From assembly GCA_900548695.1 (NCBI GenBank), contig URLC01000004.1, forward strand, positions 1 to 64,000: DNA of 64,000 bases, in the 5' to 3' direction. Below, one piece after another: positions 52,415 to 60,817 of this stretch. Each line of letters opens with the position of its first letter. Positions within the stretch are counted from its first letter, which is position 1. Position numbers and translations under genes: made by a program. The notes under the pieces are model-generated. The model ran no database searches, had not been told where the DNA came from, and saw only the letters and a program-made list of their open reading frames with translations. The stretch comes from an uncultured Mycoplasmatota bacterium (GTDB taxonomy: Bacteria > Bacillota_I > Bacilli_A > RF39 > UBA660).

Positions 52415-53053
52415 ATGAAGTTAAAAATAAATGATACAATCTATCCTATTGAAATAGAACGAAAAAAAACCAACAAAAATACTTATATTAGAGTAAAAAA
52501 AGATATGACTATTCAAGTTACCACTAACTTTTTTACAAGTGATAAACAAATAAGTAAATTAATTACGGATAACACTAGTAAACTTGAAAAAATGATTAGT
52601 ACACAAGTTATTAAAAATGAAAATAACGATGGTTTCTTTTATTTAGGAAAAAAATATGATATTGTATACGTAGAATACTGTGATATTTCCTTTGGTGATA
52701 AGAAGGTATTCATCAATAAAAAATTAGATCTAGATAAATGGTATAAAAAAGAAGCAACTACGCTTTTTAAAGAACGCCTAGATTACATGTATCATTGTTT
52801 TTCAAGAAAAATTCCATACCCAGCATTAAGAATTAGAAAGATGACTACTAGGTGGGGAGTGTGTAACGTTAAGACCAAAACCGTTACTTTAAACTTGGAA
52901 CTAATGAAAAGAGATATTAAATATTTAGATTATGTCATCGTACATGAACTATCACATTTAATTTATGCGAATCATTCCAGTAATTTTTGGAATTTAGTAG
53001 AAGAAAATATGCCAGATTATAAAAAATATAGAAAAGAAATGAAGGAGTTTTAA
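52415..53053 (+). CDS. YgjP/DUF45-type zinc metallopeptidase
   Basis: 212 residues, cytosolic. The C-terminus has VIVHELSHLIYANHSSNFW: the HExxH zinc site (His177, Glu178, His181) and a further His for metal binding, typical of the DUF45/YgjP family. The N-terminal half (TYIRVKKDMTIQVTT, MTTRWGVCN) also matches. Substrate not established. The stop overlaps the next start by one base, forming an operon 52415-55389 with RNA modification genes. Confidence 0.88.
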   Translation: MKLKINDTIYPIEIERKKTNKNTYIRVKKDMTIQVTTNFFTSDKQISKLITDNTSKLEKMISTQVIKNENNDGFFYLGKKYDIVYVEYCDISFGDKKVFINKKLDLDKWYKKEATTLFKERLDYMYHCFSRKIPYPALRIRKMTTRWGVCNVKTKTVTLNLELMKRDIKYLDYVIVHELSHLIYANHSSNFWNLVEENMPDYKKYRKEMKEF

Positions 53054-53787
53054 TGGTAATTACAAGTTTAGATAATGAAAAAGTAAAAAAATATAAAAAA
53101 TTGCAGAAAAAGAAATATCGTGACGAATATGGTGAATTCATAGTTGAAGGAATGCACCTAGTTTTAGAAGCTTTTAAAAGTGGTATCATCATTGAGTTAA
53201 TTATGGAAGAAAATGAAGCGATTCCACTTCCATGTCCCTATGTTTATGTAACAAGAGAAATTATTAATAAAATTTCTACTTTAGATGCCCCTCAGAATAT
53301 TATGGCTTTATGCAAACGCTTACCAGATAGAGACTTAGTAGGTAAGAAATTTGTTATTTTAGACGAAGTTCAAGATCCTGGTAATTTAGGAACGATTATT
53401 AGAAGCGCCAAAGCTTTCGATGTTGATACCATCATCTTATCGGAAAATACAGTAGATGTTTATAACCCTAAAGTGGTACGCGCAACTCAAGGAATGTTAT
53501 TTCATTTAAATATTATCAGTAGAAAGTTAGATGGTGTTCTTGATATTTTAAAAAATAAAAATATTCCTATCTATGGAAGCTGCGTCGACTATGGAACAGA
53601 TGTTTCTAGTTTAAGTCCTAAAGATCGAGAGTCATACGCCTTAATTGTTGGAAATGAAGGAAATGGAATTAGATCTACTACCTTTGATAAATGTGATAAA
53701 AGACTATACATAAAAATGAACGAAAGAGTAGAAAGCTTAAATGTTGCAGTCGCAACAAGTATTCTACTATATGAGTTGGATAAATAA
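53053..53787 (+). CDS. TrmH/SpoU-family RNA 2'-O-methyltransferase (YsgA-like)
   Basis: 244 residues. N-terminal substrate-binding domain (GEFIVEGMHLVLEAF) and C-terminal SPOUT knot with FVILDEVQDPGNLGTIIRSAKAF, IVGNEGNGI and MNERVESLNVAVATSILLYEL, the three SpoU motifs. The target is probably a ribose 2'-OH in 23S rRNA; the exact nucleotide is unknown. Placement close to sspI repeats the B. subtilis sspI-ysgA neighbourhood. Confidence 0.92.
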   Translation: MVITSLDNEKVKKYKKLQKKKYRDEYGEFIVEGMHLVLEAFKSGIIIELIMEENEAIPLPCPYVYVTREIINKISTLDAPQNIMALCKRLPDRDLVGKKFVILDEVQDPGNLGTIIRSAKAFDVDTIILSENTVDVYNPKVVRATQGMLFHLNIISRKLDGVLDILKNKNIPIYGSCVDYGTDVSSLSPKDRESYALIVGNEGNGIRSTTFDKCDKRLYIKMNERVESLNVAVATSILLYELDK

Positions 53788-54266
53788 TGGAAAAAATATA
53801 TTTAGGTAAAATTGTATCAACCCATGGAATCAAAGGTGAATTAAAAATAAAAAGTAGTTTTCCATACAAAAAGAAAGCTTTTAAGGTAGGAAATCACTTA
53901 CTAATTGATAAAAAAGACTATGAAATAAAAAGTTATCGCGTTCATAAGCAATTTGATATGGTAACTTTAAATGATTATCATGATATAAATGAAGTATTAT
54001 TTTTACTAAAAAAGAGCGTTTATATAACAAAAGATGAATTATCTTTAAATAAAGAGGAAGTATTAGATGATGACTTACTAAAATACCAAGTCTTGACAAC
54101 ATCAGGAAAAAAAGGAATAATAAAAGAAATATTTTTTGCAAGTCAAACTAACAAAATCATGCGTGTAGAGTTTGAAAAAGAAATATTAGTTCCAATAAAC
54201 TCTCCACTAGTAAAAATAGATGTAGACAATAAAAAAATTATAATCGATGAAATGCTAGAGATGTAG
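53787..54266 (+). CDS. rimM: Ribosome maturation factor RimM
   Basis: 159 residues; helps mature the 3' domain of the 16S rRNA/30S subunit through contact with S19. N-terminal domain begins IYLGKIVSTHGIKGELKI (family signature GxIxxxHGxxGE) and the C-terminal PRC barrel includes LVPINSPLVKIDVDNKKIII. One-base overlap with the methyltransferase gene and 8 bp before trmD, the canonical rimM-trmD pair. Confidence 0.95.
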   Translation: MEKIYLGKIVSTHGIKGELKIKSSFPYKKKAFKVGNHLLIDKKDYEIKSYRVHKQFDMVTLNDYHDINEVLFLLKKSVYITKDELSLNKEEVLDDDLLKYQVLTTSGKKGIIKEIFFASQTNKIMRVEFEKEILVPINSPLVKIDVDNKKIIIDEMLEM

Positions 54267-54274
54267 GTGGTACT

Positions 54275-54940
54275 ATGAAAATTGATATTTTAACATTGTT
54301 TCCTAATATGTTTGAAACAATTTTTAAGGAATCAATTATTAGCCGAGCAATTGAGGAAAATAAAGTTGAAATAAATATCCATGATTTTAGAACTTACTCA
54401 ACAGATTCTCATCATAAAGTAGATGATACTCCCTATGGTGGTGGCAATGGAATGGTTTTAACTTGCCAACCAATTTTTGACTGCGTTGAAGCGTTGAAAA
54501 CCTCGAACACCAAAGTCATTTTGCTAACACCAGATGGTGCTCCTTATAAACAACAAACGGCTTATAATTTAGCGAAAGAAGACCATATAATTTTAATTTG
54601 TGGACACTATGAAGGCTTTGATGATAGAATTCGTACTATCTGTGACTTAGAAATAAGCATTGGAGACTACGTTTTAACAGGAGGAGAACTAGCCAGTATG
54701 GTAATAACGGACTCAGTAGTAAGGCTTCTTCCAGGTGTAATAGAAGAAGGATCTCATATCAATGATTCCTTCAACAACAATCTTTTAGATTATCCAACCT
54801 ATACGAAACCAAGAGTTTTTCGAGGTCTTGAAGTTCCAGAGGTTTTATTATCTGGAGACCATAAAAAAATAGAAGAATATCGAAGACAAGAAAGTCTAAA
54901 AAAAACTAGCGAAAGAAGACCCGATTTATTAGAAAAGTAG
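54275..54940 (+). CDS. trmD: tRNA (guanine-37-N1)-methyltransferase TrmD
   Basis: 221-residue SPOUT enzyme that methylates G37 in tRNAs, preventing frameshifts. DDTPYGGGNGMVLTCQPI (~50-67), LICGHYEGFDDRI (the trefoil-knot SAM site) and SIGDYVLTGGELA are diagnostic. About 20 residues shorter than the E. coli enzyme, mainly at the C-terminus. Usually rplS follows trmD; here an unknown gene does. Confidence 0.97.
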   Translation: MKIDILTLFPNMFETIFKESIISRAIEENKVEINIHDFRTYSTDSHHKVDDTPYGGGNGMVLTCQPIFDCVEALKTSNTKVILLTPDGAPYKQQTAYNLAKEDHIILICGHYEGFDDRIRTICDLEISIGDYVLTGGELASMVITDSVVRLLPGVIEEGSHINDSFNNNLLDYPTYTKPRVFRGLEVPEVLLSGDHKKIEEYRRQESLKKTSERRPDLLEK

Positions 54941-54948
54941 GTGGTATC

Positions 54949-55389
54949 ATGTATCAAGTAAAAAGGGAAAATAAAAAACTAACCAAAGTAGAATTTAGTG
55001 AAAATTTTAGTTTTTTTCCTATGGCTAGTAATAAAAAAGTCTTTGTGATTGAAAAGACTAATATAAAAAATATTATGATTATAAATCATAAACTAGCCCA
55101 TCCCTTAGTCGCTAAAAAAGTTCAAAAAGAATATGAGAAGCTTGTGATTACTTTAATGGACTTACTAACAAGTGATGATGATACCGGGGAAAGTTTTCGC
55201 GAAGCCCTAAATAGAATTGAAAAATTTCGTCAAGAAATAAAAAATAAATATCGAGACTTTTTAAAAAAACAAGAATTAGAAGATATGGCTAAACAATTAA
55301 AAGTTTTTCAACAAGAATCGCAAAAAAGATACTATGAACTTCAAACTGCAATTTATGAAATGAGCCTACAGCAAGGTAAAGGAAAATAA
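54949..55389 (+). CDS. Small helical protein downstream of trmD
   Basis: 146 residues. N-terminal ~55 mixed strand and helix (VKRENKKLTKVEFSENFSFF), then a coiled coil to the end, basic and Gln-rich at the tail. Spacing of 8 bp from trmD with a taggtgg ribosome site implies co-translation. Unrecognised; the position suggests a link to translation, but nothing in the sequence shows it. Confidence 0.6.
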   Translation: MYQVKRENKKLTKVEFSENFSFFPMASNKKVFVIEKTNIKNIMIINHKLAHPLVAKKVQKEYEKLVITLMDLLTSDDDTGESFREALNRIEKFRQEIKNKYRDFLKKQELEDMAKQLKVFQQESQKRYYELQTAIYEMSLQQGKGK

Positions 55390-55392
55390 TGT

Positions 55393-55424
55393 AAAGAAAC
55401 TGTTAAAAGATAGTTTCTTTTATT
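55393..55424 (+). terminator. Rho-independent terminator of the rimM-trmD operon
   Basis: Stem aaagaaact / agtttcttt with a 10-nt loop and T-rich tail. Confidence 0.8.
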
Positions 55425-55479
55425 TGTTTTGGTGAAAAAATAAATAAAAGAAGTATAATAAAAAAAAGGAGTAGAGAGT

Positions 55480-56268
55480 ATGAGTGAAAAAAACAAAAAT
55501 AAAGGATTAATTGTAGTAATTATCATCTTAATAATTGCCTTACTAGGAACTAGTAGTTATATTGTTTATGAGAAAGTCCTAGTACCAAAATCGCAAGAAA
55601 AGCTCGAAAAGCCTAAAAAAGAGTCGGAAAAAACCCCTGAAGCTAGAGTCATAAAAAATCAAGAAAAAGAAACACTATTAGCACAAATAACTGCTTATTC
55701 CACTTATTTTGCTGATAACTATCCATTAACACAACCCCTACCTAATCAAAAAGCTTTATATTTTGCATTGATGGAACTTAATACTAAAACTAATGATTTT
55801 ATGGAAAGTGATTTAGAAAAAATACTAGAAAAATATTTTGGTAAAAACCACCCTTACTATCATGAAGACATCAAATGCCCAATAGATAATGAAGCATTAT
55901 ATATTTATAATAGTGCCAAACGAAACTACACTTATCAAGATATTCATTGGCATGGTGGTAGTACAATTTTCCGGCCAACTGTTTTCTTCGTTGATGGAAA
56001 AGTGTTAGATGAAAAAACTTACGAAGTAAAAACAAATATTTTATATGCCCCTAACGCTGGGGATACGACGGGACCAAGAGACAGATATTACTCCAAAGTA
56101 ATGTTTGAAGATACGACAGTCAATATGGTTTTAGGTCCTTATGATAGTGATCATGAAATAACAAATGAAGAGTATCAATCAATACAAAATAATCTACCAA
56201 TGACAATATTTACTTTTAAAAAAGATGATTTTGGAAACTATGGCTTAAAAAGTGTTACTTTAGAGTAA
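55480..56268 (+). CDS. Membrane-anchored exported protein, unknown function
   Basis: 262 residues: N-terminal membrane segment (~8-30, GLIVVIIILIIALLGTSSYIV), a Lys/Glu linker (~35-55) and an outside domain rich in Tyr and His (KNHPYYHEDIKCP; DIHWHGGSTIFRPTVFFVDG) without a known motif. Single Cys, so no disulphide. Monocistronic, with a TATAAT box at 55454-55459. Confidence 0.65.
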   Translation: MSEKNKNKGLIVVIIILIIALLGTSSYIVYEKVLVPKSQEKLEKPKKESEKTPEARVIKNQEKETLLAQITAYSTYFADNYPLTQPLPNQKALYFALMELNTKTNDFMESDLEKILEKYFGKNHPYYHEDIKCPIDNEALYIYNSAKRNYTYQDIHWHGGSTIFRPTVFFVDGKVLDEKTYEVKTNILYAPNAGDTTGPRDRYYSKVMFEDTTVNMVLGPYDSDHEITNEEYQSIQNNLPMTIFTFKKDDFGNYGLKSVTLE

Positions 56269-56277
56269 TACTTTTTT
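56247..56277 (+). terminator. Rho-independent terminator overlapping a gene end
   Basis: Stem agtgttac / gtaatact (one G-T pair) spans the stop codon and is followed by six T. Confidence 0.7.
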
Positions 56278-56286
56278 ATAAAACAG

Positions 56287-56315
56287 TTGAAAAAAACTCT
56301 AAAAAGCAGTATAAT
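56287..56315 (+). promoter_or_regulatory. Promoter of the tandem Gre-like genes
   Basis: -35 TTGAAA (56287-56292), 17-bp spacer, -10 TATAAT (56310-56315). Confidence 0.75.
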
Positions 56316-56345
56316 AAAAACCACATTTGATTAGGGGGAAGAAGT

Positions 56346-56846
56346 ATGAATTTAATACCACAACAAATAGATTTATTAAATAAAGAATTACAAGACATTA
56401 TAGAAAAAAGAGCCATTTTGGTGGATCAAAAAGATAATATTGTTATTCATACAAATGGAGATGGTGAAACTAACGGCATTACAACAGAAGAAAAAGAAAA
56501 AATTCAAGAGTATACTAACAGAGTTCGTGTAATAAACAATTTATTAGCAACAGCTGTAATTACTACACCAATGAGTGATTCTACCATTGAAATAGGTAGT
56601 CATTTTAGTGCTAAAATAATGTTTGATGAAGATGATATTGATGTTTTAGAAGGAACATTAGTAGAAGAGTTGATTACAATTGAACCAGTGGGTGAATTTT
56701 TTACCACCAAAAGTTATTTAGGAAAAGCCATTATAGGTAAAAATCTAGGTGATAATTTTTCTTGGGAATTACCAAATGGTAAAATGGTAGAAGGAAAGAT
56801 AACAGAAGTAGAGTACAATAAAGAACCAACTAAAACTTTACGATAA
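56346..56846 (+). CDS. GreA/GreB C-terminal-domain protein (copy 1)
   Basis: 166 residues. C-terminal ~75-165 resembles the FKBP-like domain that anchors Gre factors at the RNA polymerase secondary channel: STIEIGSHFSAKIMF ... SYLGKAIIGKNLGDNFSWELPNGK follows the GreA pattern (GSKVTL ... SPLGKALLGKKVGD ... P.G). The N-terminal helical region (~1-70) is about the right length for a shortened coiled coil, with a GDGET turn that might act as the tip. It is not canonical GreA, so it may modulate rather than restart polymerase. Forms a pair with the next gene. Confidence 0.7.
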   Translation: MNLIPQQIDLLNKELQDIIEKRAILVDQKDNIVIHTNGDGETNGITTEEKEKIQEYTNRVRVINNLLATAVITTPMSDSTIEIGSHFSAKIMFDEDDIDVLEGTLVEELITIEPVGEFFTTKSYLGKAIIGKNLGDNFSWELPNGKMVEGKITEVEYNKEPTKTLR

Positions 56847-56860
56847 AAGGGGGAAAAAAG

Positions 56861-57409
56861 ATGAAACTAACAGAAAGTCAACAAAAAATCTTATTATTAG
56901 AACTAGAAAAAATAAATATTGAAAATAACTTAGAAAAAGAAAAAAGAAGTCATGATAGACCATTATCCTTTGGTTCTATCATAGATGTAGTAGAATATAA
57001 AAGTGCTAATGTACTTGTAAATAGAAATGAACGAAAAAAAGAAATAAATAGGCTACTAGCAACAAGTGAAATTATTAAAAATCCTAACACAAGAACTATT
57101 GAAACTGGCTCTCAAGCTAGAATTTATCTTAAGTTTTCTGATGGAGACTCAGACTTATTAGATATTGAATTAATCGAGAAAAAAGTTAGTAGTGAATCAA
57201 GTATAGCCGCTTTTTTCGGAGAAACATCCTATATTACGGAAGACAGTGCCTTAGGAAAAGCCCTTCTTCATAAAGAAGTAGGAGAAAAATTTCGCTATAA
57301 AGAACATAATGGGAAACAAGTAAGAGGCCAAGTAATATCATTAACCTTTGATCGTAAAGAAATTGGAAAAACTTTTGTGAAAGCTACAAACAAAACAAGT
57401 AATCTATAA
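56861..57409 (+). CDS. GreA/GreB C-terminal-domain protein (copy 2)
   Basis: 182 residues, a diverged relative of the preceding product: TIETGSQARIYLKFSDGD, then SALGKALLHKEVGEKFRYKEHNGK in the same Gre pattern, and a similar N-terminal helical part ending INRLLATSEI (copy 1: INNLLATAVI). The helix-turn region (HDRPLSFGSIIDVVEYKS) differs from copy 1. 14 bp after copy 1 with a gggggaa ribosome site, so both are made from one transcript. Function inferred only from the domain. Confidence 0.7.
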   Translation: MKLTESQQKILLLELEKINIENNLEKEKRSHDRPLSFGSIIDVVEYKSANVLVNRNERKKEINRLLATSEIIKNPNTRTIETGSQARIYLKFSDGDSDLLDIELIEKKVSSESSIAAFFGETSYITEDSALGKALLHKEVGEKFRYKEHNGKQVRGQVISLTFDRKEIGKTFVKATNKTSNL

Positions 57410-57427
57410 AGAAACTTGTTTTTTTTA
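57392..57427 (+). terminator. Rho-independent terminator of the Gre-like pair
   Basis: Stem aaaacaagt / acttgtttt spanning the stop codon, with T run. Confidence 0.75.
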
Positions 57428-57472
57428 TTCATATCTTATATAATGGAAAGGACAAAAAGGAGGTACCACTTT

Positions 57473-58600
57473 ATGAAAATAAAATATAGCTTAGAAAAAA
57501 CAGAAAAACATACGAAAGCTCGATTAGGAACCATTGAAACGAATTATGGTACTTATGAAACCCCAATGTTTATGCCAGTAGGAACGAAAGCTACAGTAAA
57601 GTCTGTTTCTAAAGAAGAATTAAAAGACGCAAATGCTGGTATCATACTATCTAACACGTACCATTTATGGTTAAGACCAGGAGAAGATGTTATTGCTAAT
57701 TGTGGTGGATTACATAACTTTATGAGCTGGGATGGACCAATTTTAACTGATAGTGGTGGTTTTCAAGTCTTTTCTTTAGCCAAAAATAAAGCCAAAGACA
57801 TTACTGAAGAAGGAGTTCATTTTAAAAGTCACATTGATGGCCAAAAATTATTCCTAACTCCAGAAAAGTCAATTGAAATTCAAAATAAATTAGATAGTGA
57901 TATTGCGATGAGCTTTGATGAGTGTCCACCATATCCAGTGACTTATGATTACATGAAAAAATCAGTAGAAAGAACGTTGCGTTGGGCAGCACGTGGTAAA
58001 AAAGTTCATAATAACCCTAACCAAGCCTTATTTGGGATAGTACAAGGAGGAGAATTTACTGATTTAAGAGAATATAGTTGTAAAGAAACTGTAAAAATGG
58101 ACTTTGATGGTTACAGTATTGGTGGAACTTCTGTGGGCGAAGAAAAACCAGTAATGTATAAAATGGTGGAAGATGGAATTCGCTATTTACCAGAAGATAA
58201 AGTAAGATACTTAATGGGAGTAGGAGATCCTATTGATATTATTGAAGGTGTAATTAGAGGAGTCGATATCTTTGACTGCGTTTTACCAACCAGAATTGCT
58301 AGGCATGGTCAAGCCTTTACTAGAACGGGTAAAATAAACTTTAATAATGCAAAATATAAAGAAGATTTATCTCCAGTAGAAGAAGGCTGTGACTGTTACA
58401 CATGTAAAAACTATTCAAAAGCCTATATCAGACACTTAATCACAACAGATGAAATGTTAGGTGGACGTCTCCTTTCAATTCATAATATTCGTTTCTTAAT
58501 CAAATTAACAGAAGAATTACGCGAAGCTATTAAAAATGATAATATATTAGAATATAGACAAAACTTCATCAAAAAATATGAGCAAAGCCAAAAACAATAG
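57473..58600 (+). CDS. tgt: Queuine tRNA-ribosyltransferase (TGT)
   Basis: 375 residues. Exchanges guanine-34 for preQ1 in tRNAs with GUN anticodons. Motifs: TPMFMPVGT, LTDSGGFQVFSL (nucleophile region and Asp), GGTSVGEEKPVMY, DCVLPTR.ARHGQ with catalytic Asp, and the zinc site CDCYTC...H. Start ATG 57473 is set by an aaggaggt site; a longer frame from 57416 would read through the terminator and promoter. Monocistronic; queA and the preQ1 pathway are not in this window. Confidence 0.97.
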   Translation: MKIKYSLEKTEKHTKARLGTIETNYGTYETPMFMPVGTKATVKSVSKEELKDANAGIILSNTYHLWLRPGEDVIANCGGLHNFMSWDGPILTDSGGFQVFSLAKNKAKDITEEGVHFKSHIDGQKLFLTPEKSIEIQNKLDSDIAMSFDECPPYPVTYDYMKKSVERTLRWAARGKKVHNNPNQALFGIVQGGEFTDLREYSCKETVKMDFDGYSIGGTSVGEEKPVMYKMVEDGIRYLPEDKVRYLMGVGDPIDIIEGVIRGVDIFDCVLPTRIARHGQAFTRTGKINFNNAKYKEDLSPVEEGCDCYTCKNYSKAYIRHLITTDEMLGGRLLSIHNIRFLIKLTEELREAIKNDNILEYRQNFIKKYEQSQKQ

Positions 58601-58624
58601 GATAAATCTTCCTATTGTTTTATG
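58590..58624 (+). terminator. Rho-independent terminator of tgt
   Basis: 10-bp stem aaacaatagg / cctattgttt spanning the stop codon. Confidence 0.75.
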
Positions 58625-58631
58625 TTATAAT
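58623..58631 (+). promoter_or_regulatory. Extended -10 promoter of the Fic-domain gene
   Basis: TGTTATAAT at 58623-58631. Confidence 0.5.
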
Positions 58632-58652
58632 AAAAAAGAAGGGGGCACCAAG

Positions 58653-60071
58653 ATGTTATTAGATGAAATAACTGCTAAAATAGAATTTGAAATAGCTAAT
58701 TGGAAGAAAAGTACCAAAGATATTCTTGGCTGCTCCAAAAAAGAAGCCAAAGAGTTTTTAGAAGAACTAAAAAAAGGAACCTATAATAAAGTTTTATCTA
58801 AAGAATATTCTACCTCAACAAGTGCACTAATTTCTTGGTTTTTAGCGATGAAAAAATCAAATCATCATGCTATTACAATTGATAATTACGAAGTCTTTAA
58901 AGAAATAAGAAAAATAAGAATCCATATGAAAGAATTACTAACCAGAAAGACTTATACGAAAAGTTATCAAACCCCACCAACTGAAAGTGAAGTCGAAAAA
59001 ATAAATACTTGTTTTGACTATGTCATGACAACAAATTTTTCTCCACCAGAATGTCAAACCATAAAAAAGAATGTGGCAAAGCTAAGAATTTATGAAGATA
59101 GTAACTTTCCTCATAACATAGAAGAAATTATTCTAGCCTTTCAACCAACAAGAGAAAAAATATCTCTTAAGTACCAACAAGACCTTCCTCTAAAAGAAAC
59201 CAAAACTACGAAATCTCAAGCGATAAGTCTATTAGAAAAAGAAAACTTAGAAAAGATAGAAGAAATATTTAAACATCCTAGCACTACTAAGGAAGAAGAG
59301 TATCTTCGTAGAATGATTTTAAGCCAAGTAGATATTCCATCCACTATTTTTCGTAACTATCTAATTTGTTTTCAAGAAGCTCTAGATTATGTAAAAGAAG
59401 AACTAAAAATAAGTACCAATTTAAGTGATATATCAAGTGAATTAATTTGGAAAGATAACTACATAAAAAGAAATACTTTAATACCTTTAGTCATAGGCGT
59501 ATTAAAATCTTTAACTGGCTCAGAAGAAATACTGGATTTAAAAAAAGTTTGTCTAGAGATTCAAAAAGATAATAATTGTTCAGGAAAAACAGTGAGATAT
59601 AAACACGAAAACCAACTGTTCCTTTCGAATAATACCATAGTATATTCAATAGATCCTGAGGAAGTAGAAAACTTATTTACTAATATAAACCGTAAATATC
59701 AAGACGCTTACCAAAACGCACATGATTATGAATTTATTGAATCCTGTATTGAAATCATGGGAGATGTCATGCTAAGCCAAGCCTTTGTACAAGGTAACAA
59801 AAGAACAGCCAAATGTTTATTTAATAGAATGCTAATATCACGAGGAATTCTTCCGCCTATAGTTGATTTAAATGAAGATGAAATGTCTCTATGGGATAGT
59901 TTTACTAACAGTAGATATAAATACTACCAAACTGCGAAAGAAAACATCCTATCGGAAACCAAAGCAATGAAAAATGCTTGGCAAAATAATATTTTTAACA
60001 AACCATTAATTGTTTCTACTAAAGCCATAAACCGAGATGAATTTAATTCTCGATACAGTTATTATAGATAG
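58653..60071 (+). CDS. Fic-domain protein with Gln in place of the catalytic His
   Basis: 472 residues. ATG 58653 follows a gaaggggg site; the longer frame from 58578 would include the end of tgt and its terminator. The C-terminal Fic core reads LSQAFVQGNKRTAKCLFNRM (~374-393). Canonical Fic is HxFx(D/E)GN(G/K)RT; here Gln376 replaces the catalytic His and Gln380 the acidic residue, while GNKRT (381-385) is kept. Fic enzymes transfer AMP or other groups to target proteins; loss of the His normally kills AMP transfer. The N-terminal ~330 residues are helical and unrecognised. No antitoxin gene or inhibitory helix motif is visible. Confidence 0.7.
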   Translation: MLLDEITAKIEFEIANWKKSTKDILGCSKKEAKEFLEELKKGTYNKVLSKEYSTSTSALISWFLAMKKSNHHAITIDNYEVFKEIRKIRIHMKELLTRKTYTKSYQTPPTESEVEKINTCFDYVMTTNFSPPECQTIKKNVAKLRIYEDSNFPHNIEEIILAFQPTREKISLKYQQDLPLKETKTTKSQAISLLEKENLEKIEEIFKHPSTTKEEEYLRRMILSQVDIPSTIFRNYLICFQEALDYVKEELKISTNLSDISSELIWKDNYIKRNTLIPLVIGVLKSLTGSEEILDLKKVCLEIQKDNNCSGKTVRYKHENQLFLSNNTIVYSIDPEEVENLFTNINRKYQDAYQNAHDYEFIESCIEIMGDVMLSQAFVQGNKRTAKCLFNRMLISRGILPPIVDLNEDEMSLWDSFTNSRYKYYQTAKENILSETKAMKNAWQNNIFNKPLIVSTKAINRDEFNSRYSYYR

Positions 60072-60082
60072 GAGAGGATAAT

Positions 60083-60817
60083 GTGAGAAAAATTAAAATC
60101 CATGGAATTTATAAACATTTTAAAGGAAATTACTATTTAGTAGAAGAACTTGCGAAAAATAGCGAGACTCTAGAAGATATGGTCGTATATAGAAAATTAT
60201 ATGAAGATGGCACTTGTTGGGTACGACCCTTAACTGATTTTTTAGAAGAAGTAGATCATCAAAAATATCCAAACATCACTCAAAAATATCGGTTTGAACT
60301 CCAAAAAATAGAAAATAACATGGATAATTTAAAGGAGAATAATATGGTAAGATTAATAAAGTTTAAAAATATCAATAAAGAAGAATTGGATAAAATTATT
60401 AATAAGCATTATACACATTGGAAGCAATTCAATAAAGCATTAGACTTTGAAGAGATTGCCGATAATTTTAAAAATCAATTAACAAAAACAGAAGGTCTTC
60501 CTATGGGATACGCTTGCTATAATGATGATACTTTGGTGGGTTTTTGTACCTTGAAAAAAGAAAATCTAAAAAAATACCCAGAAATATATCCTTGGATTAG
60601 CAGTGTCATGATATTCGATGAATATCGCCATCAAGGATATGGTACCAAGATGCTAGAAGAAGTCGCAAACAAAGCAAAAGAATTAGGCTACGATAAAGTA
60701 TATCTATGGACAGATCAAGCTTCAGACTTTTATAAGAAAATAGGATATAGCTATCTTCAAAAAGTGGAAAAAAACGAAGGTGGATATGGAGAACTATTTT
60801 ATAAAGAGGTGAAATGA
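60083..60817 (+). CDS. DUF1653-GNAT acetyltransferase fusion
   Basis: 244 residues, GTG start with an aggagagga site. Residues ~1-65 are a DUF1653-like module (IYKHFKGNYYLVEELAKNSET ... YEDGTCWVRPLTDFLEEV). Residues ~90-244 are a GNAT domain: SSVMIFDEYRHQGYGTKMLEEV contains the acetyl-CoA loop (RHQGYGT), and TDQASDFYKKIGY is typical of the C-terminal part. The substrate is unknown. Both halves also occur as separate genes, so this is a fusion. ATGA junction with tag. Confidence 0.85.
   Translation: MRKIKIHGIYKHFKGNYYLVEELAKNSETLEDMVVYRKLYEDGTCWVRPLTDFLEEVDHQKYPNITQKYRFELQKIENNMDNLKENNMVRLIKFKNINKEELDKIINKHYTHWKQFNKALDFEEIADNFKNQLTKTEGLPMGYACYNDDTLVGFCTLKKENLKKYPEIYPWISSVMIFDEYRHQGYGTKMLEEVANKAKELGYDKVYLWTDQASDFYKKIGYSYLQKVEKNEGGYGELFYKEVK

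Noticed and set aside
57416..57472. Longer start for tgt
   Set aside because: The extra codons cover a terminator tail and promoter; the aaggaggt site serves ATG 57473.
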